DNA of 64,000 bases from Streptomyces reniochalinae (lineage in GTDB: Bacteria; Actinomycetota; Actinomycetes; Streptomycetales; Streptomycetaceae). The stretch is from the NCBI RefSeq assembly GCF_003323735.1, contig NZ_QOIM01000028.1, forward strand, positions 1 through 64,000, given 5' to 3'. The notes beneath the pieces were generated by a model, which was not told the origin of the DNA, searched no databases, and saw only the letters and a list, made by a program, of their open reading frames with translations. Shown here in pieces: positions 16,880 to 25,553 of this stretch (positions within the stretch are counted from its first letter, which is position 1; every line of letters starts with the position of its first letter). The position numbers and the translations under genes were made by a program.

Positions 16880-18307
16880 GTCGGACTGCGGCGGATCGAA
16901 CGCATCGACCCCACGATCGACGCGGTGCTCCGCACCGACCCGACGGCCCTGCGGCAGGCGGCCGCCAGCGACGCACGGCACCGGCACGGCAGGGCCCGCG
17001 GCCCGCTGGACGGCATCCCCGTCCTCCTCAAGGACAACGTGAACACCCGGGGCCTGGCGACGGCCGCGGGGTCGCTGGCGCTGGCGAAGCATCCGCCGAG
17101 GACCGACGCCGCGCTGGTGACCCGGCTGCGGGAGGCCGGAGCGGTGATCCTCGGCAAGACCAACCTGTCCGAATGGGCCAACTTCCGTGCCGGGAAGCCG
17201 ACCTCGGGCTGGTCGGCCGCCGGCGGCCAGACCCACAACCCGTACGTACTCGACCGGAACCCGTGCGGCTCCTCCTCCGGGTCGGCCGCTGCGCTCGCCG
17301 CGTCGCTCTCCCAGGTGGCGGTCGGGACCGAGACGGACGGTTCCATCGTCTGCCCGGCGGGGATGAACGGCGTCGTCGGCCACAAGCCCAGCCTCGGACT
17401 GGTCAGCGGGTCCGGCGTGGTGCCGATCTCCGCCGAGCAGGACACCGCGGGGCCCATGGCCCGCAACGTGACCGACACGGCGCTCACCCTCTCGGTACTC
17501 AGCGGCGAGAGGGACGGCAACGACGCGGGGAGCGACGGGGGTACCGCCCGGTCGGGCCACGCGTCGGGCGGCGTCCTCGGCGACCGCGAGGCCGAGCCGA
17601 CGCACCCCGGCGGGCTGCGCGGCAAGCGGATCGGCCTGTGGCGGCTGCCGTCGCTGGGCTCCGAGGTGGACGCGGTGATGAGCCGTACGGCCGAGAGGCT
17701 GCGCGCCGCCGGGGCCGAGGTCGTCGAGGTGACCCCGCCCTACCAGGACCGACTGGCCGAACTCGAGTTCCCTGCGCTGCTCAGCGAGTTCCACCGGGAC
17801 ATCAACGCCTACCTCGCCACCCGCGACGGGCCTTCCGACCTCGCCGAGCTGATCGAGTTCGACCGCACCCACCCGGCGGAGCGCACCTGCTTCGCGGGGC
17901 AGGAGCTGTAGGAACAGGCGCTGGCCGCACCGCCCACCACCGACCCGGAGTACCGGGCGAAGCGGGCCGAGCTGGAGGACCTCTCCCGGCGCTCCCTCGA
18001 CGAGACCATGGCCGCCCACCACCTGGACGCCCTCGCCTCTCCGGCGAACCCGCCCGCCTGGACGACCGATTGTGCGCGGGGCGACAACGGCGTGATCCCG
18101 TCCTCCACCCCCGCGGCCGTCGCCGGATACCCGTCGCTGTCGGTGCCCGCCGGGTCCGTGGGCGAACTGCCCGTGGGGCTGCTGCTGATGGCCGGCGACC
18201 ACCAGGACGGGAAGCTCCTGTCGCTGGGCGCGTCGGTGGAGCGCAGGCTGGACGCCTGGCGCGCACCCCATTGCCTGCCGTCAGTGGGGTCCGGCGCCGC
18301 CCGCTGA
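16880..18307 (+). pseudogene. Amidase-signature enzyme, inactivated
   Basis: The reading frame encodes a recognisable amidase: ERIDPTIDAVLRTDP, the catalytic-lysine region DGIPVLLKDNVNT, the Gly/Ser-rich core CGSSSGSAAALAA with the Ser nucleophile region GTETDGSIVCPAG, and the C-terminal block YPSLSVPAGSVGELPVGLLLM. Two lesions are visible. An in-frame TAG at 17909-17911 (after CFAGQEL) interrupts the protein about 130 residues before the end, yet the same frame continues perfectly afterwards. The N-terminal ~35 residues expected for the family cannot be found in any frame, and no start codon with a ribosome site precedes ERIDP. The 3' end overlaps the convergent TetR gene by 27 bases. Confidence 0.82.
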
Positions 18308-18916
18308 TACGGCGCCGCCCGTCGCCCCGTCCGGTGCCGGGCCGCCCAGCACGCGCCCGGCGAAGTCGGCGAGCTGTGCCCGCAGTCGCTCGCGGGACAG
18401 CTGTTGCCTGCCGGCCAGGTGGTCGACGAGGTCGGCGCGGACCGCGGCGAGCAGCGCGTGTGCGGCGAAGTCGCTACCCGTGAAGCCGGGAAGCCGCTCC
18501 AGTACGCCGCTGAGCGTGGCGTGCCACCAGTCGTAGTGTGCGGCGCCGTAGGGGCTGTCGGACGCGGCCTCCTCCAGCGCCAGCGACAGGTGCCGGTGGT
18601 CGAGTTTGAAGCACAGGAGTGCGTCCAGCAGGGCGAGGGCCCTCTCCCGGGGCGGGGTGGCGGGGCCGAGCGGGTGCGGCCCCTCGGTGACGGCCTGGCG
18701 CACCGGTTCGAGACGGGCCTCGAAGAGCGCGTGGATCAGACCGGTCCGGTCCCCGAAGCCGCGGAAGAGGGTGCCCTTGCCGACGCCGGCCGCTGCCGCG
18801 ATGTCGGCCATGGTCACCTGCGCGGGTCTGTCGCGGTTCGCGATGAGCCGGTCGGCCGCCTCGAGTACGGCTTCCCGGTTGCGGGCGGCGTCGGCGCGGG
18901 GCTTGCGCTCGGGCAC
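18281..18916 (-). CDS. TetR-family repressor
   Basis: A 211-residue regulator. The helix-turn-helix is clear near residues 30-55: VTMADIAAAAGVGKGTLFRGFGDRTGL. The C-terminal ligand domain includes FKLDHRHLSLALEEA and DYWWHATLSG-like helices. The GTG at 18916 has an excellent GGAGGAG site. It is divergent from the NTF2-like/NmrA-like pair, and two matching palindromes occupy the 94-base gap, so it very likely represses both directions. The inducer is unknown. Confidence 0.92.
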   Translation of the reverse strand: MPERKPRADAARNREAVLEAADRLIANRDRPAQVTMADIAAAAGVGKGTLFRGFGDRTGLIHALFEARLEPVRQAVTEGPHPLGPATPPRERALALLDALLCFKLDHRHLSLALEEAASDSPYGAAHYDWWHATLSGVLERLPGFTGSDFAAHALLAAVRADLVDHLAGRQQLSRERLRAQLADFAGRVLGGPAPDGATGGAVSAGGAGPH

Positions 18917-18938
18917 GGGTCTCCTCCAGTTGCTTAAG

Positions 18939-18986
18939 CGGACCCTCGGTCCGTATAGTCGTCGACGGAAACGGACCAAGGGTCCG
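18939..18986. promoter_or_regulatory. Two identical TetR operators
   Basis: CGGACC-N3-GGTCCG occurs twice: 18939-18953 (spacer CTC) and 18972-18986 (spacer AAG). Each is a perfect inverted repeat; the centres are 33 bases apart, about three helical turns, so two dimers would bind on one face. They sit between the TetR gene and the divergent NTF2-like gene. Confidence 0.85.
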
Positions 18987-19010
18987 CATTCTATCCCGGA
19001 GGGAACACCC

Positions 19011-19439
19011 ATGCCCACGCATCCGCGTCCTGCGGATCTCTTCCGCCACGGCCTGCGACTCCTGCTGGAGAAGAACATCGCCGCCTGGGTCGACCTGTGG
19101 GACGACGACGGCGTCTTCGAGTTCCCGTTCGCGCCCGACGGGTGGTCCCGGCGGCTGGAAGGCAAGGCCGCCGTGGCCGACTACATGCGCCACTACCCCG
19201 ACCACATCGACCTCCACGCCTTCCCGCACGTGCACCTCCACGAGACCGGCGAACCGGACACCGTCGTCGTCGAGATGCGGGGGGTGGGACGGCTGGTGAG
19301 CAGCGGTGCCCCCTTCGACATGACCTACATCGCCGTGGTGACGGCCGTGGACGGCCGCATCACGCACTACCGCGACTACTGGAATCCGCTGGACCTCCCG
19401 CAGGACGGCGCGGCCGACTTTTCCCGGAGGACCCGATGA
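19011..19439 (+). CDS. SnoaL/NTF2-like (ketosteroid-isomerase fold) protein
   Basis: A 142-residue small protein of the cystatin/NTF2 fold: DLFRHGLRLLLEKNIAAWVDLWDDDGVFEFPF, then DYMRHYPDHIDLH, TVVVEMRGVG and FDMTYIAVVTAVDGRITHYRDYWNPL, the usual order of SnoaL-like proteins. These bind small hydrophobic ligands and may act as isomerases, hydrolases or ligand-binding proteins. It is preceded by GGAGGGAA and the twin operators. Its stop overlaps the ATG of the NmrA-like gene (ATGA), so the two act together under TetR control, probably in detoxifying or modifying a small molecule. Confidence 0.85.
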   Translation: MPTHPRPADLFRHGLRLLLEKNIAAWVDLWDDDGVFEFPFAPDGWSRRLEGKAAVADYMRHYPDHIDLHAFPHVHLHETGEPDTVVVEMRGVGRLVSSGAPFDMTYIAVVTAVDGRITHYRDYWNPLDLPQDGAADFSRRTR

Positions 19440-20323
19440 CCTCGCAGGACACCCACCCCGACGCGCGGCCCGCCGTCCTGGTCATCGGCGCCACCGGCAC
19501 CACCGGCAGCCGCGTGGCAGCGCGCCTCGTCGCGGAAGGGCACCACGTCAGGGCGGCCGGCCGCCGAGCGGCCCCGGTGCACGGCGCACAAGCCGTCCGC
19601 TTCGACTGGTACGAACCCGGCACCCACCAGGAGGCGCTGCGTGGAGCCGACCGCGTCTACCTGCTGCCGCCCGTCGGGTCCACCGAACCGGCTGCCGTGG
19701 TGCGCCCGTTCCTCAAGCTGGCACGCGCGAGCGGAGTACGCCGCGCCGTGCTGCTCAGCACCTCGGCGATCGCCGCCGGAGGGCCGGCGGTCGGACAGGT
19801 CCACGAGATGCTGCCCTCCTCCTTCGACGAGTGGGCGGTCCTGCGGCCTTCGTGGTTCATGCAGAACTTCACCGGCGACCATCTGCACGCCGCCACCATC
19901 CGCGCGGAGGGCGTGATCCGGACCGCCACGGGCGAGGGGCGCGTCGGCTTCGTCGACGCCGAGGACATCGCGGCCGTCGCCGTCCGCGCGCTGACCGACG
20001 CCCGCAGCCCGGACACCGACCTGGTGCTCACGGGCCCCGAGGCGCTCAGCTACTCCGACGTCGCGCATCTGATCACCGAGGTGAGCGGGCGTGCCGTCAC
20101 CCACAGCGCGTTGACGTACGAGCAGATGCGGGACCACCTGTCCGCCCAGGTGCCGCCCGACTTCGCCGCCGCGCTCGCCGGCATGGATCTGGCCATCGCC
20201 GAGGGGGCGGAGGACCGCACCACCGACACCGTCACACGCGTGACCGGACGTCCCGCCCGCAGCATGCGCACACACCTGGCGGAGGCAGTGACACCCGGGA
20301 ACAAGGAAGTTAGGCTCGCCTAA
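19436..20323 (+). CDS. NmrA-like NAD(P)-binding protein
   Basis: A 295-residue Rossmann-fold protein. The nucleotide motif is VLVIGATGTTGSRVAARLVAEGHHV near residues 14-38, followed by RFDWYEPGTHQEALRGADRVYLL and FDEWAVLRPSWFMQNFTG, typical of atypical short-chain dehydrogenases of the NmrA/ergot-alkaloid-type group. The Tyr-x3-Lys pair of classical SDRs is not evident, so it may be a reductase or an NADPH sensor. It is translationally coupled to the NTF2-like gene. Its final codons carry the iron box for the next gene. Confidence 0.87.
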   Translation: MTSQDTHPDARPAVLVIGATGTTGSRVAARLVAEGHHVRAAGRRAAPVHGAQAVRFDWYEPGTHQEALRGADRVYLLPPVGSTEPAAVVRPFLKLARASGVRRAVLLSTSAIAAGGPAVGQVHEMLPSSFDEWAVLRPSWFMQNFTGDHLHAATIRAEGVIRTATGEGRVGFVDAEDIAAVAVRALTDARSPDTDLVLTGPEALSYSDVAHLITEVSGRAVTHSALTYEQMRDHLSAQVPPDFAAALAGMDLAIAEGAEDRTTDTVTRVTGRPARSMRTHLAEAVTPGNKEVRLA

Positions 20324-20326
20324 GTC
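20307..20326 (+). promoter_or_regulatory. Iron box (DmdR/IdeR type)
   Basis: TTAGGCTCGCCTAA (20310-20323) is a palindrome with 12 of 14 bases paired and matches the 3' part of the IdeR/DmdR1 consensus TTAGGTTAGGCTAACCTAA; the flanking AAG...AAGT extends it. It overlaps the stop codon of the NmrA-like gene and lies 155 bases before the FecB-like gene, which encodes an iron-uptake-type protein. This makes iron repression of that gene likely. Confidence 0.8.
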
Positions 20327-20477
20327 GTAAGCCCGGGGGAGCGTACGCCGCCCCCGCGGGCCCGAGGGAAGGGGAGGGGGGCCGCCCCGCGCCGGACGGG
20401 CAACCCGGCGCGAGGAGGCGGCGGCCCCGGCCCCGTCCCCACCGGCCCGCAGCCAACTTTCAAGGAAGCGAGGCACT

Positions 20478-21386
20478 GTGGTCGCAAGCGATCTGTGGAC
20501 CTTCCGCGACGACCGGGGGCAGGAGGTGAGAGCGGCACGCACGCCCCGGCGCCTCGTCGCCTACGCGCAGGCGGCGGCCGTGCTGGCCGAGCACGGGGTG
20601 CCCGTTGCCGCGGTCTTCGGCTCACCGCACGACGAGCCGGGGACCGACCCCGTGGAACGGGAGACCCCCGGCCTCCGTGACGTCGCCTATCTGGGCGCCG
20701 GAGCGGAACTGACCGCGCAGGGCATCGCGGGTGCCGAGCCGGAGTTGCTGGTCACCGTCACCTACGACGGCGACCGGCTCTACGGCATCGGGCCCGACCT
20801 GCAAAAGGCGCTCGAACCTTCCTTACCTCTGGCCGCTCTCCACGTCGGCCCGGGCACGCGCCTGGCGGACGTACGGCACCGGTTCGCCGCACTGGCCGGC
20901 ACGCTGGGCCCGGCCCACCCGGACGCCATGGCGGGCGCGACGGGCCAGGGACGGCGACAGGAACAGGGACTGGACGGCAGCATGGGACGGCTCCGCGCGG
21001 CGGCGCAGGCGGCCCCGCACGTCCGGGTGCTGGCACTCTCGCCCGCGGGCACCGGCCAGGCGCACGTGGCACGCCCGGCAGGCTGGCCGCTGCTGGGCGA
21101 GCTCACTCTGGCGGGCGTGCGGGTGCTCGACCAGCCCGCCGCGGGCGCCAGTTGGGCGACTCTCGGCTGGGAGGAGCTGGCAGGACTCGAGCCCGACGTC
21201 ATCCTGCGCGACATCCGGGCGAACGCGACCCCGGACGCCCAGCTGGCGGACGTGGCCGCCTGGCAGCGGATGCGCCGCCGCGCCCTAGTGCTGCCCTGGA
21301 ACCCCGAACTGCCCTTCACCGCCGAAGCCCTCGCCTCCTTCCTGGACACGGTGGCTGGCGCGCTGCGCCGGGCCGCGACGCCGTAG
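20478..21386 (+). CDS. FecB-like (siderophore-binding type) protein without a signal peptide
   Basis: A 302-residue protein resembling class III (PeripBP_2) metal/siderophore-binding proteins: TPRRLVAYAQAAAVLAEHGVPVAAVFG, ELTAQGIAGAEPELLVTVTYDG and AGLEPDVILRDIRA, with a helical C-terminus. Unlike family members that sit outside the membrane, it starts at MVASDLWTFRDD with no hydrophobic or lipobox segment, so it is predicted cytoplasmic. It may release or handle siderophores inside the cell. The GTG start has AAGGAAG upstream. An iron box precedes it. Codon 116 is TTA (20823-20825), which in Streptomyces makes translation depend on the bldA tRNA. No permease or ATPase genes adjoin. Confidence 0.78.
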   Translation: MVASDLWTFRDDRGQEVRAARTPRRLVAYAQAAAVLAEHGVPVAAVFGSPHDEPGTDPVERETPGLRDVAYLGAGAELTAQGIAGAEPELLVTVTYDGDRLYGIGPDLQKALEPSLPLAALHVGPGTRLADVRHRFAALAGTLGPAHPDAMAGATGQGRRQEQGLDGSMGRLRAAAQAAPHVRVLALSPAGTGQAHVARPAGWPLLGELTLAGVRVLDQPAAGASWATLGWEELAGLEPDVILRDIRANATPDAQLADVAAWQRMRRRALVLPWNPELPFTAEALASFLDTVAGALRRAATP

Positions 21387-21416
21387 CTCGCCCGTCAGAA
21401 CCGCCCTTGCGGTGTG

Positions 21417-23498
21417 TCAGCGCGGCCTCGTCCCGCCCTTCGCCGGTACCCGGCCGTCGTCGCCCAGCGCCCGCCACAGGAAGGTGTGCACCACGGCCTC
21501 GACGTAGGCGGCCTGCTCGTGGTCGGCGGCCCCAGCGTGGCCGCCGCCGGTGTTCTCGTAGTAGTGGACGGGCAGCCCGAGTTCCCGCATGCGCGCGGCC
21601 ATCTTGCGGGCGTGGCCCGGATGGACGCGGTCGTCGCGGGTGGAGGTGGTCAGCAGCAGCGGCGGGCAGGCGCCGCCCGCGCCCCGGCCCGTATCGGGGC
21701 GCAGGTTGTGATACGGCGACCAGCGCAGCAGGTGGGCGCGGTCACGGGGGTCCTCAGGGTCGCCGTACTCGGCGACCCAGGACGCCCCGGCCAGGAGCCG
21801 GTGGAAGCGCAGCATGTCCAGCAGCGGCACCTCGGCGACGACCGCGCCGAAGAGCTCGGGGTGGCGGGTGAGCATGACGCCGGTCAGCAGGCCGCCGTTG
21901 CTGCCTCCGCGGATGCCGATCCGGCCGGACGTGGTGACGCCCCGCAGGACCAGGTCGCGGGCCACCGCCGCGAAGTCGTCGAACGCCCGGTCGCGGTCCG
22001 CGCCCAGAGCGGCCTGGTGCCAGGCGGGACCGTACTCGCCGCCGCCGCGGATGTTGGCGACCACGTAGGTGCCGCCGCGCTCCAGCCACGCCCGGCCCGT
22101 CACGGCCGAGTGGAAGGGCGTCAAAGAGACCTCGAAGCCGCCGTACCCGTACAGCAGGACGGGCCGAGGACCCTCCTGCCCGGCGGGCCCGACCACGAAG
22201 TAGGGCACCCTCGTCCCGTCAGCCGAGACGGCGAAGTGCTGCCGCACCAGCAGCCCCTCGGTGGAGAAGCGGGACGGCGCCCGCTTCAGCGTCTCCACGT
22301 CCCGCTCGCCCGCCATGGTGCGGCACAGGGTGGCGGGCTGCACGAATCCCGAGACCGAGAAGAAGACTTCCTCAGCGCTGTCACCGTCCTCGGCCGGCGA
22401 GGTCGCCGTCACCCCGGCCGACGACAGCGCGGGCACCTCACCCAGCGGGCGACGCGACCAGCCGCCCGAGCCCGAGGGGGTCAACAGGTGCAGGTGGGAG
22501 GAGACATCGGTCAGCGTCTCCAGGACGAGGTGGTGGCGGGTGGTGGCGTACCCCTCCAAAACCGTGCGCTCGTCGGGTGTGAACAGCACCTCGTGGGAGC
22601 GCTCGCCCCGCAGGAAGCCGTCGAAGTCGAATGCCAGCAGCGCCCCGGCGGGCCGCTCCAGCCACGGCGACCGCAACGTGATCAGCAGCCACTGCCGGTG
22701 CACGTCGACCAGCGCGTCGTCGGGCACCTCGATGCGCACCGCGGGGCCGTCAGGGCGGAGGAGGAAGTGCTCACTGTGCCAGAAGTCGCGGTTCCTGACG
22801 GCCAGATCGCGCTCGAAGCCGGGCGTGGGGTCGTGCCAGGCCGTGACGGACACGTCCTCGTGGCTCCCCTCGAAGACGACCGGCGCCGTCTTGAGCTCAG
22901 TGCCGCGGCGCCAGCGCCGCACCGTGCGCGGGTAACCGGAGGCCGTGAGGTCACCCGGCCCCGCGTCGGTGCCGACGAAGACGTGGTCCTCGTCGATCCA
23001 GCTGACGGAGGTCTTGGCCTCGGGCAGCCGGAACCCGTCGGCCACGAACCCGGCAGCGTCCATGTCGTATTCCCGCACGACGGTCGCGTCCGCGCCGTCC
23101 CTGGAGAGTTCCACCAGCGCCCGCCTGTGCTCAGGCCGCAGCACCGAGGCGCCCGCCCACGTCCAGGGCACGCCCTCCTCGTCGGCCAGCGCGTCCACGT
23201 CCAGCACCGTCTCCCAGCGGGGGTCGGGCGTGCGGTACTCCTCCAGCGTGGTGCGCCGCCACACCCCGCGCAGGCGGGTGGTGTCGCGCCAGAAGTTGTA
23301 CAGGTGCGGGCCGCGCCGCACCACGTACGGGATGCGCGCGGAGTCGCCGAGGACCTCGCGCACCTCCTGGCGCAGCGCCTCGAACCCCGGGTCGGCGGTC
23401 AGCTCCGCCACGGTCTCGGCGTTCCGCTCGCGCACCCAGGTGAGCGCGGCGTCGCCTTCGATCTCTTCGAGCCACAGATACGGGTCGTCGTCCTCCAT
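21417..23498 (-). CDS. Prolyl oligopeptidase family serine peptidase (S9A)
   Basis: A 693-residue cytoplasmic peptidase cutting short peptides, classically after proline. The N-terminal beta-propeller begins at DPYLWLEEIEGDAAL. The C-terminal hydrolase has LLYGYGGFEVSLTP, the oxyanion-region NIRGGGEYGPAWH, the nucleophile GGSNGGLL with Ser533, and the Asp and His of the triad in TSTRDDRVHPGHA and GGGHAGAADHEQ. Length matches the family (~700). ATG 23498 (MEDDDPY) is chosen because it starts at the conserved N-terminus. It has no signal peptide. It ends 30 bases from the convergent FecB-like gene. Confidence 0.93.
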   Translation of the reverse strand: MEDDDPYLWLEEIEGDAALTWVRERNAETVAELTADPGFEALRQEVREVLGDSARIPYVVRRGPHLYNFWRDTTRLRGVWRRTTLEEYRTPDPRWETVLDVDALADEEGVPWTWAGASVLRPEHRRALVELSRDGADATVVREYDMDAAGFVADGFRLPEAKTSVSWIDEDHVFVGTDAGPGDLTASGYPRTVRRWRRGTELKTAPVVFEGSHEDVSVTAWHDPTPGFERDLAVRNRDFWHSEHFLLRPDGPAVRIEVPDDALVDVHRQWLLITLRSPWLERPAGALLAFDFDGFLRGERSHEVLFTPDERTVLEGYATTRHHLVLETLTDVSSHLHLLTPSGSGGWSRRPLGEVPALSSAGVTATSPAEDGDSAEEVFFSVSGFVQPATLCRTMAGERDVETLKRAPSRFSTEGLLVRQHFAVSADGTRVPYFVVGPAGQEGPRPVLLYGYGGFEVSLTPFHSAVTGRAWLERGGTYVVANIRGGGEYGPAWHQAALGADRDRAFDDFAAVARDLVLRGVTTSGRIGIRGGSNGGLLTGVMLTRHPELFGAVVAEVPLLDMLRFHRLLAGASWVAEYGDPEDPRDRAHLLRWSPYHNLRPDTGRGAGGACPPLLLTTSTRDDRVHPGHARKMAARMRELGLPVHYYENTGGGHAGAADHEQAAYVEAVVHTFLWRALGDDGRVPAKGGTRPR

Positions 23499-23525
23499 CA
23501 CCCCGCCATTGTCGGACCCGCACCG

Positions 23526-23571
23526 GTGAGCCCTCCCCACGCCCCGTGTGGGGAACGTGAGGAGGGCTCAC
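23526..23571 (-). terminator. Terminator hairpin of the sialic-acid operon
   Basis: GTGAGCCCTCC (23526-23536) pairs perfectly with GGAGGGCTCAC (23561-23571), with a smaller CCCCAC/GTGGGG hairpin inside. It lies 24 bases beyond the end of the NanT-like gene and separates it from the next minus-strand gene. Confidence 0.72.
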
Positions 23572-23594
23572 TCCGCGCGTTCCGGAGCGCCGCG

Positions 23595-25070
23595 TCAGGA
23601 GCCTGAGCGCGCGGCAGGGGGCCGCGCCTGCTCGCGGGGCGCGGGACCCTCGTCGACGAGATGGTCGGCGGGCCCCTCGGGATCGAGCAGCCTGCCGAGG
23701 CGGCCCGGCACGTCGAAGCCGACGAGCAGGACCACGATCATCGTCCCGGCGAAGGTGAGGAGGGCCAGGGACTGGCCGAGGTCCATACCGGAGGCGAGTC
23801 TGGCCCCCAGCACGGGGGCCACGGCGCCGCCGAGCGCCCCCACGTTGTAGGTGAAGCCCAAAGCCGCGGCCCGGCTGCGGGTGGGGAAGTGGCCGCCGAT
23901 GTAGCGGGGCAGCAGTCCCGAGATGCCGAAGCTAGTGGCCTGGAGGAAGAACAGCAGGACGCCGAGCAGCAGCAGGTTGTCCTCGACCGCGAAGACGGGG
24001 AAGACGAAGACCAGCGAGGCCACCAGGGTGAACGCGTACGCCTTCTTGGTGCCGATCCAGTCGCCCACGAAGCCGGCCAGCCAGCAGCCGGCCATCGTGC
24101 CGAAGCCCGCGTAGTACAGCGCGTCGGTGACCTGGCCGGGGCTGTAGCCGAGGTCCGACTTCAGATAGGTCGGGAGCAGCGCCTGGATGGGCCAGGAGTA
24201 CAGGAACGCGAAGAAGATCGTCACGATCATCGACACGTACAGCAGCCAGCCGCGCCGTCCGCCCAACTGCACGGCGAAGGCCACGAGGGCGAGTCCGGCG
24301 ACGAGAGACAGCACCGGCACCAGGCCCTCGCCCAGCGGTGTGAAGACGGCGAAGAGCGAGACGGTGGCCGCCACGGCCAATACCACGTTGGCCGTCCCCC
24401 TGGCCCGGGTGGCGAACAGCGGGCGGAACGGGTTGGGCCGCTCCTCCTGCTCGCCGACCTCCGCCTTCCAGTCCGCCGCCTCGGGCAGCGCGCGGCGCAT
24501 CCACAGCGCGATCACGATGGGGATCAGCCCCACGTAGAACATCCAGCGCCAGCCCAGCGTGGGCACCACCCACTTGTAGACCTCCGCGGCCAGGACGGTG
24601 CCCACCGAGTATCCGGAGATCAGGAAGCCGCTGGCCCGGTTGCGCATCCGTACGGGCCAGCTCTCCATGACGTAGGTCGCGCTGGCGGAGTACTCGCCGG
24701 CCATGCCCATGCCGATGGCGAGCCGGGCGACGAACAGGCTGGTGTAGTCCCAGGCGAACCCGCAGGCGAAGGTGCCCAGCGAGTACAGCAGGATGCTGAC
24801 GACCATCGACAGCTTCCGCCCGAAGCGGTCACCGAGGGCGCCCAGCGCAGCGCCACCGAGCCAGCGGGTGATGAACGCGGCCGAGACGAGGCTCGCCGCC
24901 TGGACGGTGTCGAGGCCGAAGTCGTCGCTGATCTCGGTCAGTACGAGCGTGATCAGGACGAAGTCGAAACCGTCGAGGAGGTAACCGATCCAGGCGGCGA
25001 AGAACGCCTTCCACTGGCTGCGGCCCACCTGGCGGTACCAGCGCGGCTGTGAGGGGGCGGTGTGGTGCAC
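23595..25070 (-). CDS. nanT: MFS sialic acid/sugar-acid transporter (NanT-like)
   Basis: A 491-residue major facilitator with about 12 or more membrane segments. The N-terminus WKAFFAAWIGYLLDGFDFVLITLVL and the motif A loop GALGDRFGRKLSMV are typical of the NanT/MHS-type proton symporters, as is the size (E. coli NanT is 496). GMGMAGEYSASATYVMESWP continues the pattern. It is last in the minus-strand sialic-acid operon, starting with GTG at 25070 behind GGAG, 72 bases after the chimeric kinase/epimerase remnant. The C-terminal tail is Pro/Ala-rich. The substrate is inferred from NanA-like and NanE remnants next to it. Confidence 0.82.
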   Translation of the reverse strand: MHHTAPSQPRWYRQVGRSQWKAFFAAWIGYLLDGFDFVLITLVLTEISDDFGLDTVQAASLVSAAFITRWLGGAALGALGDRFGRKLSMVVSILLYSLGTFACGFAWDYTSLFVARLAIGMGMAGEYSASATYVMESWPVRMRNRASGFLISGYSVGTVLAAEVYKWVVPTLGWRWMFYVGLIPIVIALWMRRALPEAADWKAEVGEQEERPNPFRPLFATRARGTANVVLAVAATVSLFAVFTPLGEGLVPVLSLVAGLALVAFAVQLGGRRGWLLYVSMIVTIFFAFLYSWPIQALLPTYLKSDLGYSPGQVTDALYYAGFGTMAGCWLAGFVGDWIGTKKAYAFTLVASLVFVFPVFAVEDNLLLLGVLLFFLQATSFGISGLLPRYIGGHFPTRSRAAALGFTYNVGALGGAVAPVLGARLASGMDLGQSLALLTFAGTMIVVLLVGFDVPGRLGRLLDPEGPADHLVDEGPAPREQARPPAARSGS

Positions 25071-25142
25071 GGTGACTCCAGGATGCCGGACGCACTCGTC
25101 GTCGAGCGCCGTCGGGAACGAGCGCCTTGCGGCGCGGCTGCG

Positions 25143-25553
25143 TCAGGGGCGGGCGAGGCGCTCCACGAAGCGGCCCGCCAGCGCTGTGGGTGCGGTGATG
25201 GCGGTGCCGACGACGACGCGGTGAGCGCCCAGGGCCAGAGCCTCGGCCGCCTCGTCGGGGGTGTTGATCCGGCCCTCGGCGACGACGGGCACGTCGAGTG
25301 CTTCGGCTAGGGCGGCGACCAGCCGCAGGTCGGGGCCGGCCCCTCGCGGCGTCCCCGGCACGTAGCCGGACAGGATGGAGGAGACCAGGTCGGCGCCCTC
25401 CCGTGCCGGGGTCGGCCGGTGGTGCCGCCGCAGTACCGCACCGTCGGGACCGACGAGCGCTGCCGCGGTCTTGGTGCCGCCCAGATCGAGGCCGATCACC
25501 GCCGCGGTCGGCGCGGCACGGGCGGTGGGCTGCGAGGCGCGCGGTGGTGTCAT
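25143..25553 (-). pseudogene. In-frame chimera of a ROK sugar kinase N-terminus and a NanE epimerase C-terminus
   Basis: This 136-codon frame joins parts of two different proteins. Residues ~18-50 (AVIGLDLGGTKTAAALVG, then PDGAVLRRHHRPTPARE) are the start of a ROK-family sugar kinase such as NanK, including the phosphate-binding DLGGTK. From about residue 52 the sequence switches to the last third of ManNAc-6-phosphate epimerase NanE: GADLVSSILSGYVPGTP, VPVVAEGRINTPDEAAEAL and HRVVVGTAITAPTALAGRF. The kinase loses most of its length and the epimerase its N-terminal half with the catalytic lysine. The frame stays open across the joint. The ATG at 25553 overlaps the NanA-like stop (ATGA), as an intact operon gene would. 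It is best explained by a deletion fusing nanK to nanE. Confidence 0.85.

Noticed and set aside
17909..17911. TAG read as pyrrolysine or by a dedicated suppressor
   Set aside because: No pyl genes or suppressor tRNA are in view, and the amidase also lacks its N-terminus.
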